A stretch of 64,000 bases of DNA, from the NCBI RefSeq assembly GCF_002088275.1, contig NZ_AQQS01000028.1, forward strand, positions 1 through 64,000, in the 5' to 3' direction. Below the pieces are notes generated by a model, which was not told the DNA's origin, did not search any database, and saw only the letters and a program-made list of their open reading frames with translations. The stretch is from Aurantimonas sp. 22II-16-19i. Lineage in GTDB: Bacteria; Pseudomonadota; Alphaproteobacteria; Rhizobiales; Rhizobiaceae. Positions 1 through 9,231 of this stretch are shown here, in pieces. The stretch's first letter is position 1, and the number at the start of each line of letters is the position of its first letter. The position numbers and the translations under genes are program-made.

Positions 1-321
1 CGGACACCGCCCGCCGGCCCCCGAACGATCCCGGTGATCATTCGTGCCCGTGTCGCGGGCCGGCGGTGAGGGGATGATGCCGGAGGGCCGAGGGGGTGGG
101 GATAAGTTTTTCTGCCGGGGGTGCCGCGATGGACCGAAAGGCGGCAGACCGATGACGATGCGGCATGTCGCCCGTGCCACACCCTTGAGCGAAGCGACGG
201 GCTTTCAAGCGTCCGTGATGGTGGAACCGATTGGCCGGACGGCGGTTTGTGTAAAAAGGTTTTCCGAAGGATGCGCCCGTAGAATGGCCGCATCGGCAAA
301 AATACGTACAAGGCTGGAACG
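1..321. other. Leading non-coding stretch, no gene supported
   Basis: No convincing gene is visible. A short open frame at 44-325 has no recognisable domain and looks like GC-rich background. The stretch should hold the promoter of the L,D-transpeptidase at 322. A TAGAAT hexamer at 280-285 could be a -10 element, but I cannot pair it with a good -35 box. An upstream gene may lie outside the window. Confidence 0.5.
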
Positions 322-1029
322 ATGAGTGATTTCAACGAACGACTTCTGTCGCGGCGCGGCTTCCTGACGGTTGCCGGTCTCGGCGCCATGGTGGCGGGTT
401 CGGGCTGCGCCAGCGCCTCGCGCGCGACGATCTCGACGCTGACCGCGTTTTCCGGCGGCGGAAGCTACGGCAGCTCCCGTTACCGGGCCATGTATGGCCG
501 CATGGTCGACAATGGCGAGGTGATTCCCGCGGTCAATCTCAGCCGGGTCCCCGAGCAGTTCCTGCGCCGGGAAGTCGCCGATCCGACCGGCGAGAAGCCG
601 GGCACGGTGGTCGTCGATACGGGTGCGAAATTCGCCTATTACGTCATGCCCGGTGGCCGGGCGATGCGCTACGGCGTCGGCGTCGGGCGTGAAGGCTTCG
701 GCTGGAGCGGCCGCGCGGACGTCCGGATGAAGCGCATCTGGCCGACCTGGACGCCGCCCCGCGAGATGATCCAGAGGAAGCCCGAACTCGCCGAATATGC
801 CGGCGGCATGCCCGGCGGCATCATGAACCCGCTCGGCGCCCGGGCGCTCTACCTCTTCCAGGGCGGGCGCGACACGCTGTATCGTCTGCACGGCTCGCCG
901 GAATACTGGACCATCGGCACCAACGAATCCTCCGGCTGCATCCGCTTCATGAACCAGGACATCATCGACCTCTACGATCGGGTCAATGTCGGCGCGCCGG
1001 TCCTGGTAAAGAGCGGCGTCTACGTCTAA
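322..1029 (+). CDS. L,D-transpeptidase (YkuD/ErfK family), exported
   Basis: This is a 235-residue YkuD-family L,D-transpeptidase. Such enzymes make 3-3 cross-links in peptidoglycan or attach proteins to it, in the periplasm. The N-terminus carries a twin-arginine-like pair (R11-R12) followed by a hydrophobic stretch, and C29 lies in a weak lipobox-like context, so it is exported and possibly lipid-anchored. The catalytic signature is present: H190 in LHGSPEYW, then SSGCIRF with nucleophile C206. The family domain fills roughly residues 95-232. It appears monocistronic and is followed by a strong hairpin terminator at 1152-1180. Exact substrate specificity (cross-linking or lipoprotein attachment) cannot be read from the sequence. 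Confidence 0.9.
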   Translation: MSDFNERLLSRRGFLTVAGLGAMVAGSGCASASRATISTLTAFSGGGSYGSSRYRAMYGRMVDNGEVIPAVNLSRVPEQFLRREVADPTGEKPGTVVVDTGAKFAYYVMPGGRAMRYGVGVGREGFGWSGRADVRMKRIWPTWTPPREMIQRKPELAEYAGGMPGGIMNPLGARALYLFQGGRDTLYRLHGSPEYWTIGTNESSGCIRFMNQDIIDLYDRVNVGAPVLVKSGVYV

Positions 1030-1151
1030 CAGACCGGACGAGCCGAGGCCGGAGCACGCTTCCACGGCAGAGACGCGCCCGATCGAGACCGGGCGCGAAC
1101 ATCCCGTCCGCGTGATCCGGCAGAAGCTCATTTCCTTCCAGACCTGATTCG

Positions 1152-1180
1152 AGGCGAGTGGCTCAGTCACTCGCCTTTTT
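1152..1180 (+). terminator. Rho-independent terminator after the L,D-transpeptidase
   Basis: A perfect 9-bp stem (AGGCGAGTG at 1152-1160, CACTCGCCT at 1168-1176) with a 7-base loop runs into a stretch of T residues up to 1180. It ends the L,D-transpeptidase transcript. It also argues against any start for the next gene upstream of 1180. Confidence 0.8.
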
Positions 1181-1316
1181 CATGCGCCTTCCGTCCTCCC
1201 CGTGTTCACCGCCTGTCCGGTGGCTCGCAATCGCGCGGCGCAGGCAGACCGCCGGGAACCCTCGCCGATCGACACCGTTGGCTTCGAACCATTCCAGACA
1301 GACAGGGACCGGCTCG

Positions 1317-2894
1317 ATGCAACACGACGTCGCCGCTTTCGCCGACCTTTCCGAGGACGGCCTCCACGAAGTCGAGGCGGGCGGGATCAAGATCCTGCTT
1401 GCCCGCGACGGCGACCGGGTGCTCGCCACCGGCGCCCACTGCACCCACAAGGGCGCGCCGCTGAAGAACGGCACGCGCATCGGCACCCGCCTCATCTGCC
1501 CGTGGCATCACGCCAATTTCGACCTTGCGACCGGCGATCACATCGAGCCGCCGGGCCAGGGCTGCCTCAATCGCTTCGAGGCGGCGGTGGTGGACGGCCG
1601 CGTGCTGATCGAAGTGCCGGAGGGTGCCGGCGAGCATCGGCCGGAGGTCGACCCCGCCACTCGCAAGGCCGGCGGCAACCGGATCTTCGCCATCATCGGG
1701 GGCGGCGCGGGCGGCCTCGCCTGCGCGCAGGAACTGGTGCGCCGGGGCTTCGATGGGCGCATCGTGATGTTCTCCGACGATGGCGAGACCCCCTACGACC
1801 GCACCGCGCTGTCGAAGACCTATCTGGCGGGCAAGACCTCCGACGACGATCTTCCCCTCGTCGGCACCGGGGGGCTCGATGCGATCGGCGTCGAGCGGAT
1901 CACCGAGAAAGTCGAGCGGATCGACGCGGAGAACCGCACCATCCATTTTGCCGGGAAGGAGGGCGTCGGCGAGGGCCTCGTCTACGACCGCTGCTTCGCC
2001 GCACCGGGCAGCGATTCCGCCACCCTCCCCCTCGAAAACGCCGATCTGCCGAACGTCTTCACGCTGCGCACCCATGACGACGGCAAGACGCTGAAGGCAG
2101 CGGCCGATGCTGCGCAGAACATCGTCATCGTCGGCTCCGGCTTCATCGGGATGGAGGCCGCCGCAAGCTTCGCATCGAACGGCAAGACGGTGACGGTGGT
2201 TTCGCAGGAAACGTTGCCGTTTGCGAGCAAATGGGGCGATGCGGTCGCAGGCCAGATCGTCGGCCAGCACCGCGCCAAGGGCGTCACCGTCAAGACCAAC
2301 ACCGGCGTCGCGGCGATCGAGGAAAAGCGCGGCCATGTGAGCGCCGTGCATCTTTCGAGCGGCGAAATGGTGTCGGCCGACATGGTGCTGATCGCCGTCG
2401 GCGCCAAGCCGCGGCTGTCGATCTTCGGCGAGGCGGCCGAGGAAGCCGGCGGCGTCGACGTCGGGCCGGATCTGTCGGTGGATGCCAGCCTCTTCGTCGG
2501 CGGCGACGTGGCGAACTTCCCGCTGCACGGGCGGGGCTACGCGACGCGGATCGAGCATTGGCGGGTGGCCGAGCAGCATGGCCGCTACGCCGCCCGGGCG
2601 ATGCTCGGCGAGACCAGCCCCTTCACCGGCATCCCGTTCTTCTGGTCGGCGCAATACGGCCCGATCCACTATGTCGGCCACGCCAAGGACTATGACGAGT
2701 GCCATGTCGAGGGCGATCTTGCGGCCGGCAGCTACACCGCCTTCTACGTCAAGGACGACAGGGTGATCGCGGCGCTGGGCCGCGGCAAGGCGGATGTCAC
2801 GGCCGACCTGCACGGCCTGATGCTGACGTCGGACCCGACGCCGTCGAAGACCAGCCTCCAAGCGGTCGGCTGGCAGCCGAAGCGGCTGCTGTGA
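1317..2894 (+). CDS. Rieske [2Fe-2S] domain fused to FAD/NAD(P)-dependent reductase
   Basis: This 525-residue protein joins a Rieske ferredoxin domain to a pyridine-nucleotide-disulfide-type flavoprotein reductase, an arrangement like AIFM3. The Rieske ligands are C42/H44 (CTH) and C61/H64 (CPWH). A first dinucleotide motif (IIGGGAGG, about residue 125) should bind FAD. A second (VGSGFIGMEAA, about residue 270) should bind NAD(P)H. It probably passes electrons from NAD(P)H to an oxygenase, cytochrome P450 or iron-sulfur partner, but no oxygenase lies nearby. I chose ATG 1317 because the Rieske domain begins directly after it and because the 1152-1180 terminator lies in the longer frame that opens at 1158. 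The partner is unknown. Confidence 0.88.
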   Translation: MQHDVAAFADLSEDGLHEVEAGGIKILLARDGDRVLATGAHCTHKGAPLKNGTRIGTRLICPWHHANFDLATGDHIEPPGQGCLNRFEAAVVDGRVLIEVPEGAGEHRPEVDPATRKAGGNRIFAIIGGGAGGLACAQELVRRGFDGRIVMFSDDGETPYDRTALSKTYLAGKTSDDDLPLVGTGGLDAIGVERITEKVERIDAENRTIHFAGKEGVGEGLVYDRCFAAPGSDSATLPLENADLPNVFTLRTHDDGKTLKAAADAAQNIVIVGSGFIGMEAAASFASNGKTVTVVSQETLPFASKWGDAVAGQIVGQHRAKGVTVKTNTGVAAIEEKRGHVSAVHLSSGEMVSADMVLIAVGAKPRLSIFGEAAEEAGGVDVGPDLSVDASLFVGGDVANFPLHGRGYATRIEHWRVAEQHGRYAARAMLGETSPFTGIPFFWSAQYGPIHYVGHAKDYDECHVEGDLAAGSYTAFYVKDDRVIAALGRGKADVTADLHGLMLTSDPTPSKTSLQAVGWQPKRLL

Positions 2895-2904
2895 GGGCGG
2901 CGTT

Positions 2905-2928
2905 GCGGGAGGCGATCCTGCCTCCCGC
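2905..2928. terminator. Hairpin between convergent genes, likely bidirectional terminator
   Basis: A perfect 9-bp stem (GCGGGAGGC / GCCTCCCGC) with a 6-base loop sits between the stop of the Rieske reductase at 2894 and the end of the DoxX gene at 2937. There is no clear T run, so termination strength is uncertain. Confidence 0.5.
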
Positions 2929-2936
2929 GCCTTCGC

Positions 2937-3422
2937 TCAGACGGGGCGCGTCGCCGGCCCGCCGCTGCCGGCCGACCGTTTCGCGAGCAGCGCGTCCAGC
3001 GACAGCCTGCCGCCGCCATAGACGATCAGCGCCAAGGCCATGGCTGCCCAGGGCAGATGGAAATTGGCCCAGCCGCCGGGAATGGTCAGCTGAATCACCG
3101 CCGTCATCGCCAGGATGGCGACGGCGGCAAAGCGGGTGCCGAGGCCGAGGACGAGGAGGATCGGCAGGACGATCTCGGCGATGCCGGCCAGCGAGGCCGA
3201 CACCAGCGGCAAGGGATAGGCGAACTGGCCGCCGAGAATGTGGAGCTTGAACTCCTGCTGGAACAGGTATTTCGCGCCGGAGGACAGTTGCAGGAAGCCG
3301 TCCCACTTGGTGAGGCCCGACCGGAAGAACGGCACGGCGAGGGCAAGCCGCAGGGCGAGCAGCGGCAGGGACGCGGGGATGGCGGCGAGCATCGCCTCGA
3401 CGCGGTGCAGTCTTTCAAACAT
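2937..3422 (-). CDS. DoxX-family membrane protein of the bufferin operon
   Basis: This 161-residue protein has about four predicted transmembrane helices and the DoxX-type beginning with a conserved Arg/Gly region (FFRSGLTKW). DoxX proteins are often the last gene of bufferin operons (bufD in Caulobacter), where a role in membrane transport or redox support is proposed but not settled. Its ATG at 3422 overlaps the end of the DUF2063 gene by 8 bp, so it is translated as part of the same operon. It should be co-expressed with the bufferin precursor from the SigF-type promoter at 5510-5535. Its function in metal stress is inferred from context only. Confidence 0.8.
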   Translation of the reverse strand: MFERLHRVEAMLAAIPASLPLLALRLALAVPFFRSGLTKWDGFLQLSSGAKYLFQQEFKLHILGGQFAYPLPLVSASLAGIAEIVLPILLVLGLGTRFAAVAILAMTAVIQLTIPGGWANFHLPWAAMALALIVYGGGRLSLDALLAKRSAGSGGPATRPV

Positions 3423-4209
3423 GGCGAGCTTCCTTCTGAGCTGAATTCACCGCGGCCGAAAAGGCGCCGGCCGACACGAGGCGAAGCAGCGCGCGGCCGA
3501 AGTCGAAGCCGCCGCGGCTCGCCGCGTCTTCGGCGGCCGGGCCGAGCGCCTCGCCGGACAGGAGCGCTGTGGCAAAGCCCGCCTCTTCGTCCGGCAGGAC
3601 CTGCAACTCGCAGCGTGTGTGGGGCCGGGTGACGAGGACGGTCTCGGCGCGCCAGTGCGTGACGGGCGAGACGGCATCCCGGTTGTGCCGGGCGTAAATC
3701 GTGCCGACCGGATACGGCGAGGAGACGAGCCGGGCGGCGGGATGGGCGGTGAGCCGGACGTCGCCGAGGTCGTCCGGCGGGATCGCCGTCAGCGCATCCA
3801 TGGCGAGGCACGCCTCGTCGGCGGCATGGAAGGCCGAGGCCATGGCGTCCTCGAGCCGGGCGACGTCGGCAAGATAGGCGATGCCGGCCGCCGGCGGGAA
3901 GCTTGCGACGAACTCCGGAAACTGCGAGCCATAGGCGAGCATCACCGGCGAGGTCGGCGGGGCGAGCGCGACGGATTCCCGCGCCATCGCCCGGAAGAAG
4001 TCCTCGCCGACGAGCCGCAGCGTCACCGGATAGCGACGCTCAAGCGCCCTTGTCAGCCCGACGCCGACATTGTTGCGATAGACGGCGAAGCGGGCGGCGT
4101 CGCGCCGGCCGGAACGGGTGGAGAGACCTTCCGGCATCGCCGCCTCGCGCGGCAGGAGCGCGGCTGCGAATTGGCTCGCGCCCACCCTCTTCGCGGCGGC
4201 CCCGCTCAC
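3415..4209 (-). CDS. bufC: DUF2063 partner protein of the bufferin maturase (BufC/HvfC type)
   Basis: This is a DUF2063-family protein of about 264 residues. In characterised bufferin systems the DUF2063 protein is the partner that presents the precursor peptide to the DUF692 oxidase. The family opening is visible: a short helix (SQFAAALL), then RRDAARFAVYRNNV, then the YPVTLRLVGEDFFRAMA segment. I chose the GTG at 4209 because it forms a GTGA overlap with the stop codon of the DUF692 gene and the family match begins there; the frame stays open further upstream to 4326 without homology. It overlaps the DoxX gene by 8 bp downstream. The C-terminal half is poorly conserved, as is usual for the family. 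Confidence 0.85.
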   Translation of the reverse strand: MSGAAAKRVGASQFAAALLPREAAMPEGLSTRSGRRDAARFAVYRNNVGVGLTRALERRYPVTLRLVGEDFFRAMARESVALAPPTSPVMLAYGSQFPEFVASFPPAAGIAYLADVARLEDAMASAFHAADEACLAMDALTAIPPDDLGDVRLTAHPAARLVSSPYPVGTIYARHNRDAVSPVTHWRAETVLVTRPHTRCELQVLPDEEAGFATALLSGEALGPAAEDAASRGGFDFGRALLRLVSAGAFSAAVNSAQKEARHV

Positions 4210-5075
4210 GCGGCGGAGCGGCGAAGCGCCGCCTCCGGCAGGCCGCGCCGAGCGTCCTCCAATGCTGCCGCAACACGCTGCGCCTCGGCAAACAGCACCG
4301 GAAACTCCGGCACGTCGTTGTCCCATTCGACGAGGGTCGGCAACGGGCCGGCCCGCTTCAGCACGTGGCGATAGAGGTCGAACACGTCGGGCAGGACCGG
4401 CGAGGCATGGGCGTCGATGAGGAGGCGCTCGCCGGCCTCGTCGACGACCTCGTCATAGCCGGCGAGATGGATCTCGCCGACCTTGTCCAGCGGGAAGCGG
4501 TCGATGTAGGCGACGGGGTCGAGGCGGTGGTTGATCGATGAGACGACGACGTTGTTGACGTCGAGCAGCAGGCCGCAGCCGGTGCGCTCGCTGACCGCGG
4601 CGAGGAAGTCGATCTCGTCGATCGTCGATTCCTCGAAGACCAGATAGGTCGAGGGGTTTTCGAGCAGCATCCGAGCCCCGAGAAACGCCTGGGTCTCGGC
4701 GACGTGGCGGGCGACCCGCTCCAGCGTTTCGGGCGTATAGGGCAGCGGCAGCAGATCGTTGAAGAAGGTGCTCGCGTGGGTCGACCAGGCGAGATGCTCG
4801 GAAAAGCTCGCGGGACGGTAGCGCTCGACGAGGCGGCGCAGGCGTTTCAGATGGTCGCGGTCGAGATCGCCCTCGCCGCCGATCGACAGGCCGACGCCGT
4901 GCAGCGACAGCGGATAGCGCCCGGCGATGGCCGCCAGCTGATGGTGGGGCAGGCCGCCCTCGCCCATGTAGTTCTCGGCATGGACCTCGAAGAAGCCGAG
5001 TTCGGGCCGCGTTGCGAGGATTTCGTCGACATGTTCCGGCTTCAGCCCGACACCTGCAGCGATCGGCAGCGCCAT
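4206..5075 (-). CDS. bufB: DUF692/MNIO multinuclear iron oxidase, bufferin maturase
   Basis: This 289-residue protein is a DUF692 (MNIO) family TIM-barrel enzyme. Members use a multinuclear iron centre to modify cysteines of ribosomal peptides, in bufferins to thiooxazole-type groups that bind copper. The typical start (IAAGVGLKPEHVDEIL) and metal-ligand segments are visible: FFEVHAENYMG, SLHGVGLSIGG, SEHLAW, LLENPS, LLDVNNVVVSSIN, EIHLAGYDE and LIDAHASPV. I chose ATG 5075 over an in-frame ATG at 5126 because the family match starts at MALPIAAGVG. It lies 81 bp after bufA and overlaps bufC by 4 bp. The substrate is presumably the DUF2282 peptide at 5157-5450. Confidence 0.92.
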   Translation of the reverse strand: MALPIAAGVGLKPEHVDEILATRPELGFFEVHAENYMGEGGLPHHQLAAIAGRYPLSLHGVGLSIGGEGDLDRDHLKRLRRLVERYRPASFSEHLAWSTHASTFFNDLLPLPYTPETLERVARHVAETQAFLGARMLLENPSTYLVFEESTIDEIDFLAAVSERTGCGLLLDVNNVVVSSINHRLDPVAYIDRFPLDKVGEIHLAGYDEVVDEAGERLLIDAHASPVLPDVFDLYRHVLKRAGPLPTLVEWDNDVPEFPVLFAEAQRVAAALEDARRGLPEAALRRSAA

Positions 5076-5156
5076 GGTGGTTTCTCCCGGCGGATGAAGG
5101 AGGCGGAAAGGCGGATCCGGCGCCATGCCGGACCCGCCCGTCGGATCAGGGCCGGA

Positions 5157-5450
5157 TCAGCTCGGCAGGTCGCGGGTCAGCGGCTCGAGCGAGCCCATGC
5201 GCTCGCCCGGCAGTTCCATCGTCTCGCAGGTGCCGGCCGGCACGGCCTTCCAGGAATTGCCCTGGTAGTCGACGGTGGAGGTGCCGGCGCAGGTGGTGCC
5301 GGCGCCGGCGGCGCAGTCGTTCTGGCCGGCGAGCGCCACGCCGTAGCACTTGACGGTCTCTTCGGCGGCGGATGCGGGAACGGTGGCTGCAAGGGCCGCG
5401 GCGGCGGCGAGCGAGCCGGCGAGTGCCAGGCTGAAGGTACGACGATCCAT
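5157..5450 (-). CDS. bufA: Bufferin precursor peptide (DUF2282), exported copper-binding RiPP
   Basis: This 97-residue precursor has a clear Sec signal peptide (about residues 1-29, ending PASAA) and a core with four cysteines, C35, C46, C54 and C75. They sit in the family signatures [26 protein letters not shown] and PAGTCE. Bufferins of this type are exported peptides whose cysteines are oxidatively modified by the DUF692 enzyme and then sequester copper. It is the first gene of bufA-bufB-bufC-doxX. Upstream lies a promoter matching the Caulobacter SigF consensus, and the divergent genes encode such a sigma factor and its anti-sigma factor. Metal specificity is inferred from the family. Confidence 0.92.
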   Translation of the reverse strand: MDRRTFSLALAGSLAAAAALAATVPASAAEETVKCYGVALAGQNDCAAGAGTTCAGTSTVDYQGNSWKAVPAGTCETMELPGERMGSLEPLTRDLPS

Positions 5451-5479
5451 GTCGGGTCTCCCGTTGAGGACGTTGCTTT

Positions 5480-5501
5480 ACGAGGCCGTTCGTGGCCTCG
5501 T
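5480..5501 (-). promoter_or_regulatory. Hairpin in the bufA leader
   Basis: A perfect 8-bp inverted repeat (ACGAGGCC / GGCCTCGT) with a 6-base loop lies between the predicted -10 element and the bufA start codon. If transcription begins a few bases after the -10 element, this hairpin forms at the very 5' end of the mRNA. It may stabilise the message or tune translation. Confidence 0.45.
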
Positions 5502-5509
5502 TCCGCCGG

Positions 5510-5535
5510 TTCGCCTTCGCCGGGAATTCCGTTAC
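5510..5535 (-). promoter_or_regulatory. SigF-type ECF promoter driving the bufferin operon
   Basis: On the minus strand GTAACG (5535-5530) is followed after exactly 16 bases by CGAA (5513-5510). The Caulobacter SigF promoter is described as GTAACC-N16-CGAA, so the match is one base off. It lies about 60 bp before the bufA start. The cognate sigma factor is presumably the one encoded divergently at 5640. Confidence 0.75.
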
Positions 5536-5538
5536 GAT

Positions 5539-5576
5539 ATCGCATTGCTTTCACGCGCAAGTGAAGGCAATGCGAT
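5539..5576. promoter_or_regulatory. 16-bp inverted repeat in the bufA/sigma divergent region
   Basis: The two arms, 5539-5554 (ATCGCATTGCTTTCAC) and 5561-5576 (GTGAAGGCAATGCGAT), are inverted copies with one mismatch and a 6-base loop. The element abuts the predicted -35 box of the bufferin promoter. It could be an operator for a regulator other than the sigma factor, or a transcript hairpin on the sigma-factor side. No binding protein can be named. Confidence 0.55.
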
Positions 5577-5639
5577 GCCAGCCACGAAAAAATTCGGCAT
5601 GGTCGAAACAAAGTCGCGGACCGCTTCGAAGGTACCCTC

Positions 5640-6194
5640 ATGCAGCCTGCCTCCTCGTCCAAGCTCCAGGGGCTCGACGACCTTCTGCGGCGTGCGCTGG
5701 CGGGTGACGAAAGGGCCTATCGGGCGTTCCTGACCGATGCGGCGGTGATCGTCCGCCGGTTCGCGGCGAGCCGCATGCCGCGACACTCGGCCGGCTTCGA
5801 CGTGGAGGATCTGGTCCAGGAAATCCTCCTGGCGGTTCACTCCAAGCGGCACACCTGGCGGCCGGGTGAGCCGGTCGCGCCATGGCTGTTCGCGATCGCC
5901 CGCTACAAGGCGATCGACGCCTACCGCCGGCGCGGCAGGCGAATCGAAATCGACATCGAGGCGATGGGTGACGTCTTCGAGGATCCGTCGGCGACGCCGA
6001 CCGCCGTCGCCCACGACGTCGGCCGGGCGGTCGCCTCGCTCGGCGGCCGGCAGCAGGCCGTCGTTTCGGCGCTGTCGGTGGAAGGCAAGTCGATCAGCGA
6101 GACGGCCCGCGAGCTCGACATGAGCGAAGGGGCCGTGAGGGTGGCGTTTCACCGGGGGTTGTCAGCGATCGCCAAGAAGTTTGGAAGAGAATGA
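5640..6194 (+). CDS. ECF RNA polymerase sigma factor, SigF-like
   Basis: This 184-residue protein is a group IV (ECF) sigma factor. Region 2 is recognisable around residues 55-100 (DVEDLVQEILLAVH, then PWLFAIARYKAIDAYRRRGRR). Region 4 has a helix-turn-helix near the C-terminus (SISETARELDMSEGAVRVAFHRGL). The stop overlaps the start of the anti-sigma gene by ATGA, a typical sign of coupled translation. Similar pairs in Caulobacter (SigF/NrsF) respond to chromate, cadmium and copper and switch on bufferin operons. The SigF-type promoter before the adjacent bufA supports the same circuit here. I see no copy of that promoter before this gene itself. Confidence 0.92.
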   Translation: MQPASSSKLQGLDDLLRRALAGDERAYRAFLTDAAVIVRRFAASRMPRHSAGFDVEDLVQEILLAVHSKRHTWRPGEPVAPWLFAIARYKAIDAYRRRGRRIEIDIEAMGDVFEDPSATPTAVAHDVGRAVASLGGRQQAVVSALSVEGKSISETARELDMSEGAVRVAFHRGLSAIAKKFGRE

Positions 6195-6832
6195 TGCAGA
6201 CGGACGAGTTGATCGCGGATCTGTCGGGGGAATTCACCCGGCGCAAACGTCAGGCCGGATTGCCGCTGTGGCTCGCCGCCGCCGCTTCGCCCGTCGTTGC
6301 CTTTGCCGTGTTCATGCCGCTGCTCGGCCCGCGACCGGACTTCCTCGCTTCGTTCGGGTCGATCCGCTTCGACATGAAGTTCATCGAGGCCGGCCTGCTG
6401 GCGGTGACGGCGCTCGGCCTTCTCGCCGCCCTGGCCCGGCCGGCGCGGCCGTGGCGGAGCCGCCTGCCGATGCTGCTCGTCCCCGCGCTTCTGCTGCTGG
6501 CGGCGGCCGGGGTCGAGCTCCTGGTGATGCCCGAGGCGACCTGGCCCATCCGGGCGATCGGCCAGAATGCCATGACCTGCCTGATCGCCATTCCGACGAT
6601 CGGCGCGCCCGTCCTCCTGCTGCTGCTCTATGCCCTGTCCCAGCAGGCGCCGACGCGGCCGGGGCTGACGGGCGCCACCGCGGGACTCGTCGCCGCGGGG
6701 ATCTCGGCGACCTTCTACGCGGCCCACTGCTCGGACGATTCGCCGCTCTTCGTCGCCATCTGGTATCCGCTGGCGACGATGATCCTGGTCGCGGCCGGCG
6801 CGCTCGCCGGCAGCCGGCTCCTGCGCTGGTAG
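6191..6832 (+). CDS. Membrane anti-sigma factor of the NrsF/DUF1109 family
   Basis: This 213-residue protein has a short cytoplasmic N-terminus (TDELIADLSGEFTRRKR) and about six transmembrane helices, the DUF1109/NrsF layout. Family members hold an ECF sigma factor at the membrane until metal stress. Two cysteines, C130 and C180, sit at or near predicted periplasmic ends of helices. Paired cysteines at equivalent places are reported to be needed for metal response in Caulobacter NrsF. The gene overlaps the sigma factor by 4 bp. There are two adjacent ATG codons, so the start is 6191 or 6194. Confidence 0.88.
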   Translation: MMQTDELIADLSGEFTRRKRQAGLPLWLAAAASPVVAFAVFMPLLGPRPDFLASFGSIRFDMKFIEAGLLAVTALGLLAALARPARPWRSRLPMLLVPALLLLAAAGVELLVMPEATWPIRAIGQNAMTCLIAIPTIGAPVLLLLLYALSQQAPTRPGLTGATAGLVAAGISATFYAAHCSDDSPLFVAIWYPLATMILVAAGALAGSRLLRW

Positions 6833-6890
6833 GGCCGGCGGGCGGCGAGCGAGCAAGGGACGGGCGGGCGGCAGGGCCGCCGGGCTCGCC

Positions 6891-7304
6891 TCAGGCCTCG
6901 CCTTCCGGCTGCATCTGGCCGAAGGACGGCATCCCGTCGCGGATGCGCGACAGGACCCCGACGAAGGCCCGGGCAAAGCCGTGGAAGCGATCGCCCACCT
7001 CGTCCCGGTCGGCGACCCGCATGGCGTCGCCCTCGGCGTTGAGGACGGCGAAGAACACCCGGCCTCGCCCTTCGTCGGACTGGGCCATGTGGATCGCGGC
7101 GATCTCGCTCGCATCCTCGAAGGAGCCGTCGGTCGGCATGGCGAAGAGGAATTCGCCGCCGATCATCTCGGCGGCCCGCCGCACGCAATCCTCGAACAGC
7201 GTCTCGCCGATGTCGCTCGCCCCGAGCGCCAGCTCGAACTCGACCGCCTCGACGCCTTCGCCCGTCTCGAACGGATCGCCCTCGACCGCCTGATCCATCT
7301 GCAT
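6891..7304 (-). CDS. Uncharacterised acidic 137-residue protein
   Basis: I do not recognise a family. The protein is soluble, acidic and has no signal peptide or membrane segment. Its central part alternates strands and helices (GGEFLFAMPTDG, IAAIHMAQSDEG, RVFFAVLNAEGDAM). I chose ATG 7304 because AAGGAG lies six bases upstream on the minus strand; the frame extends further to 7421 without a better signal. It is convergent with the anti-sigma gene and divergent from the acyl-CoA synthetase. A link to either neighbour is not evident. Confidence 0.6.
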   Translation of the reverse strand: MQMDQAVEGDPFETGEGVEAVEFELALGASDIGETLFEDCVRRAAEMIGGEFLFAMPTDGSFEDASEIAAIHMAQSDEGRGRVFFAVLNAEGDAMRVADRDEVGDRFHGFARAFVGVLSRIRDGMPSFGQMQPEGEA

Positions 7305-7483
7305 GACGAACTCCTTTTGCTTTCGTCCCTTGCCCGGGTTGTGACGAGGGGAAATGTCCAAACTTTGTCCGTGTGCCCCCGGCTGGACAAGGCGCCGGCT
7401 TTCACGACACACTGCCCGCAACGAAAAGGCTCGGCGCCGGGGATGCGGGCGATGCGAGCGAAGTTCTCAGCGGGAGGAAGACG

Positions 7484-9112
<1,629 letters not shown>

Positions 9113-9116
9113 GGGG

Positions 9117-9132
9117 GGCGGCCTTTGCCGCC
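9117..9132. terminator. Short GC hairpin after the acyl-CoA ligase
   Basis: GGCGGC and GCCGCC (9117-9122, 9127-9132) pair around a CTTT loop immediately after the stop codon. There is no T run, so it may be a 3'-end stabiliser rather than a terminator. Confidence 0.35.
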
Positions 9133-9231
9133 ACGCGGCGATTTGCGGTGTGGGATCAGGACGATGGATGCGTTTCCGGCGGGGCCCGTTTCGGCTAAGA
9201 CTGGGATCATGACCATGATCGAGCCCGCTCC

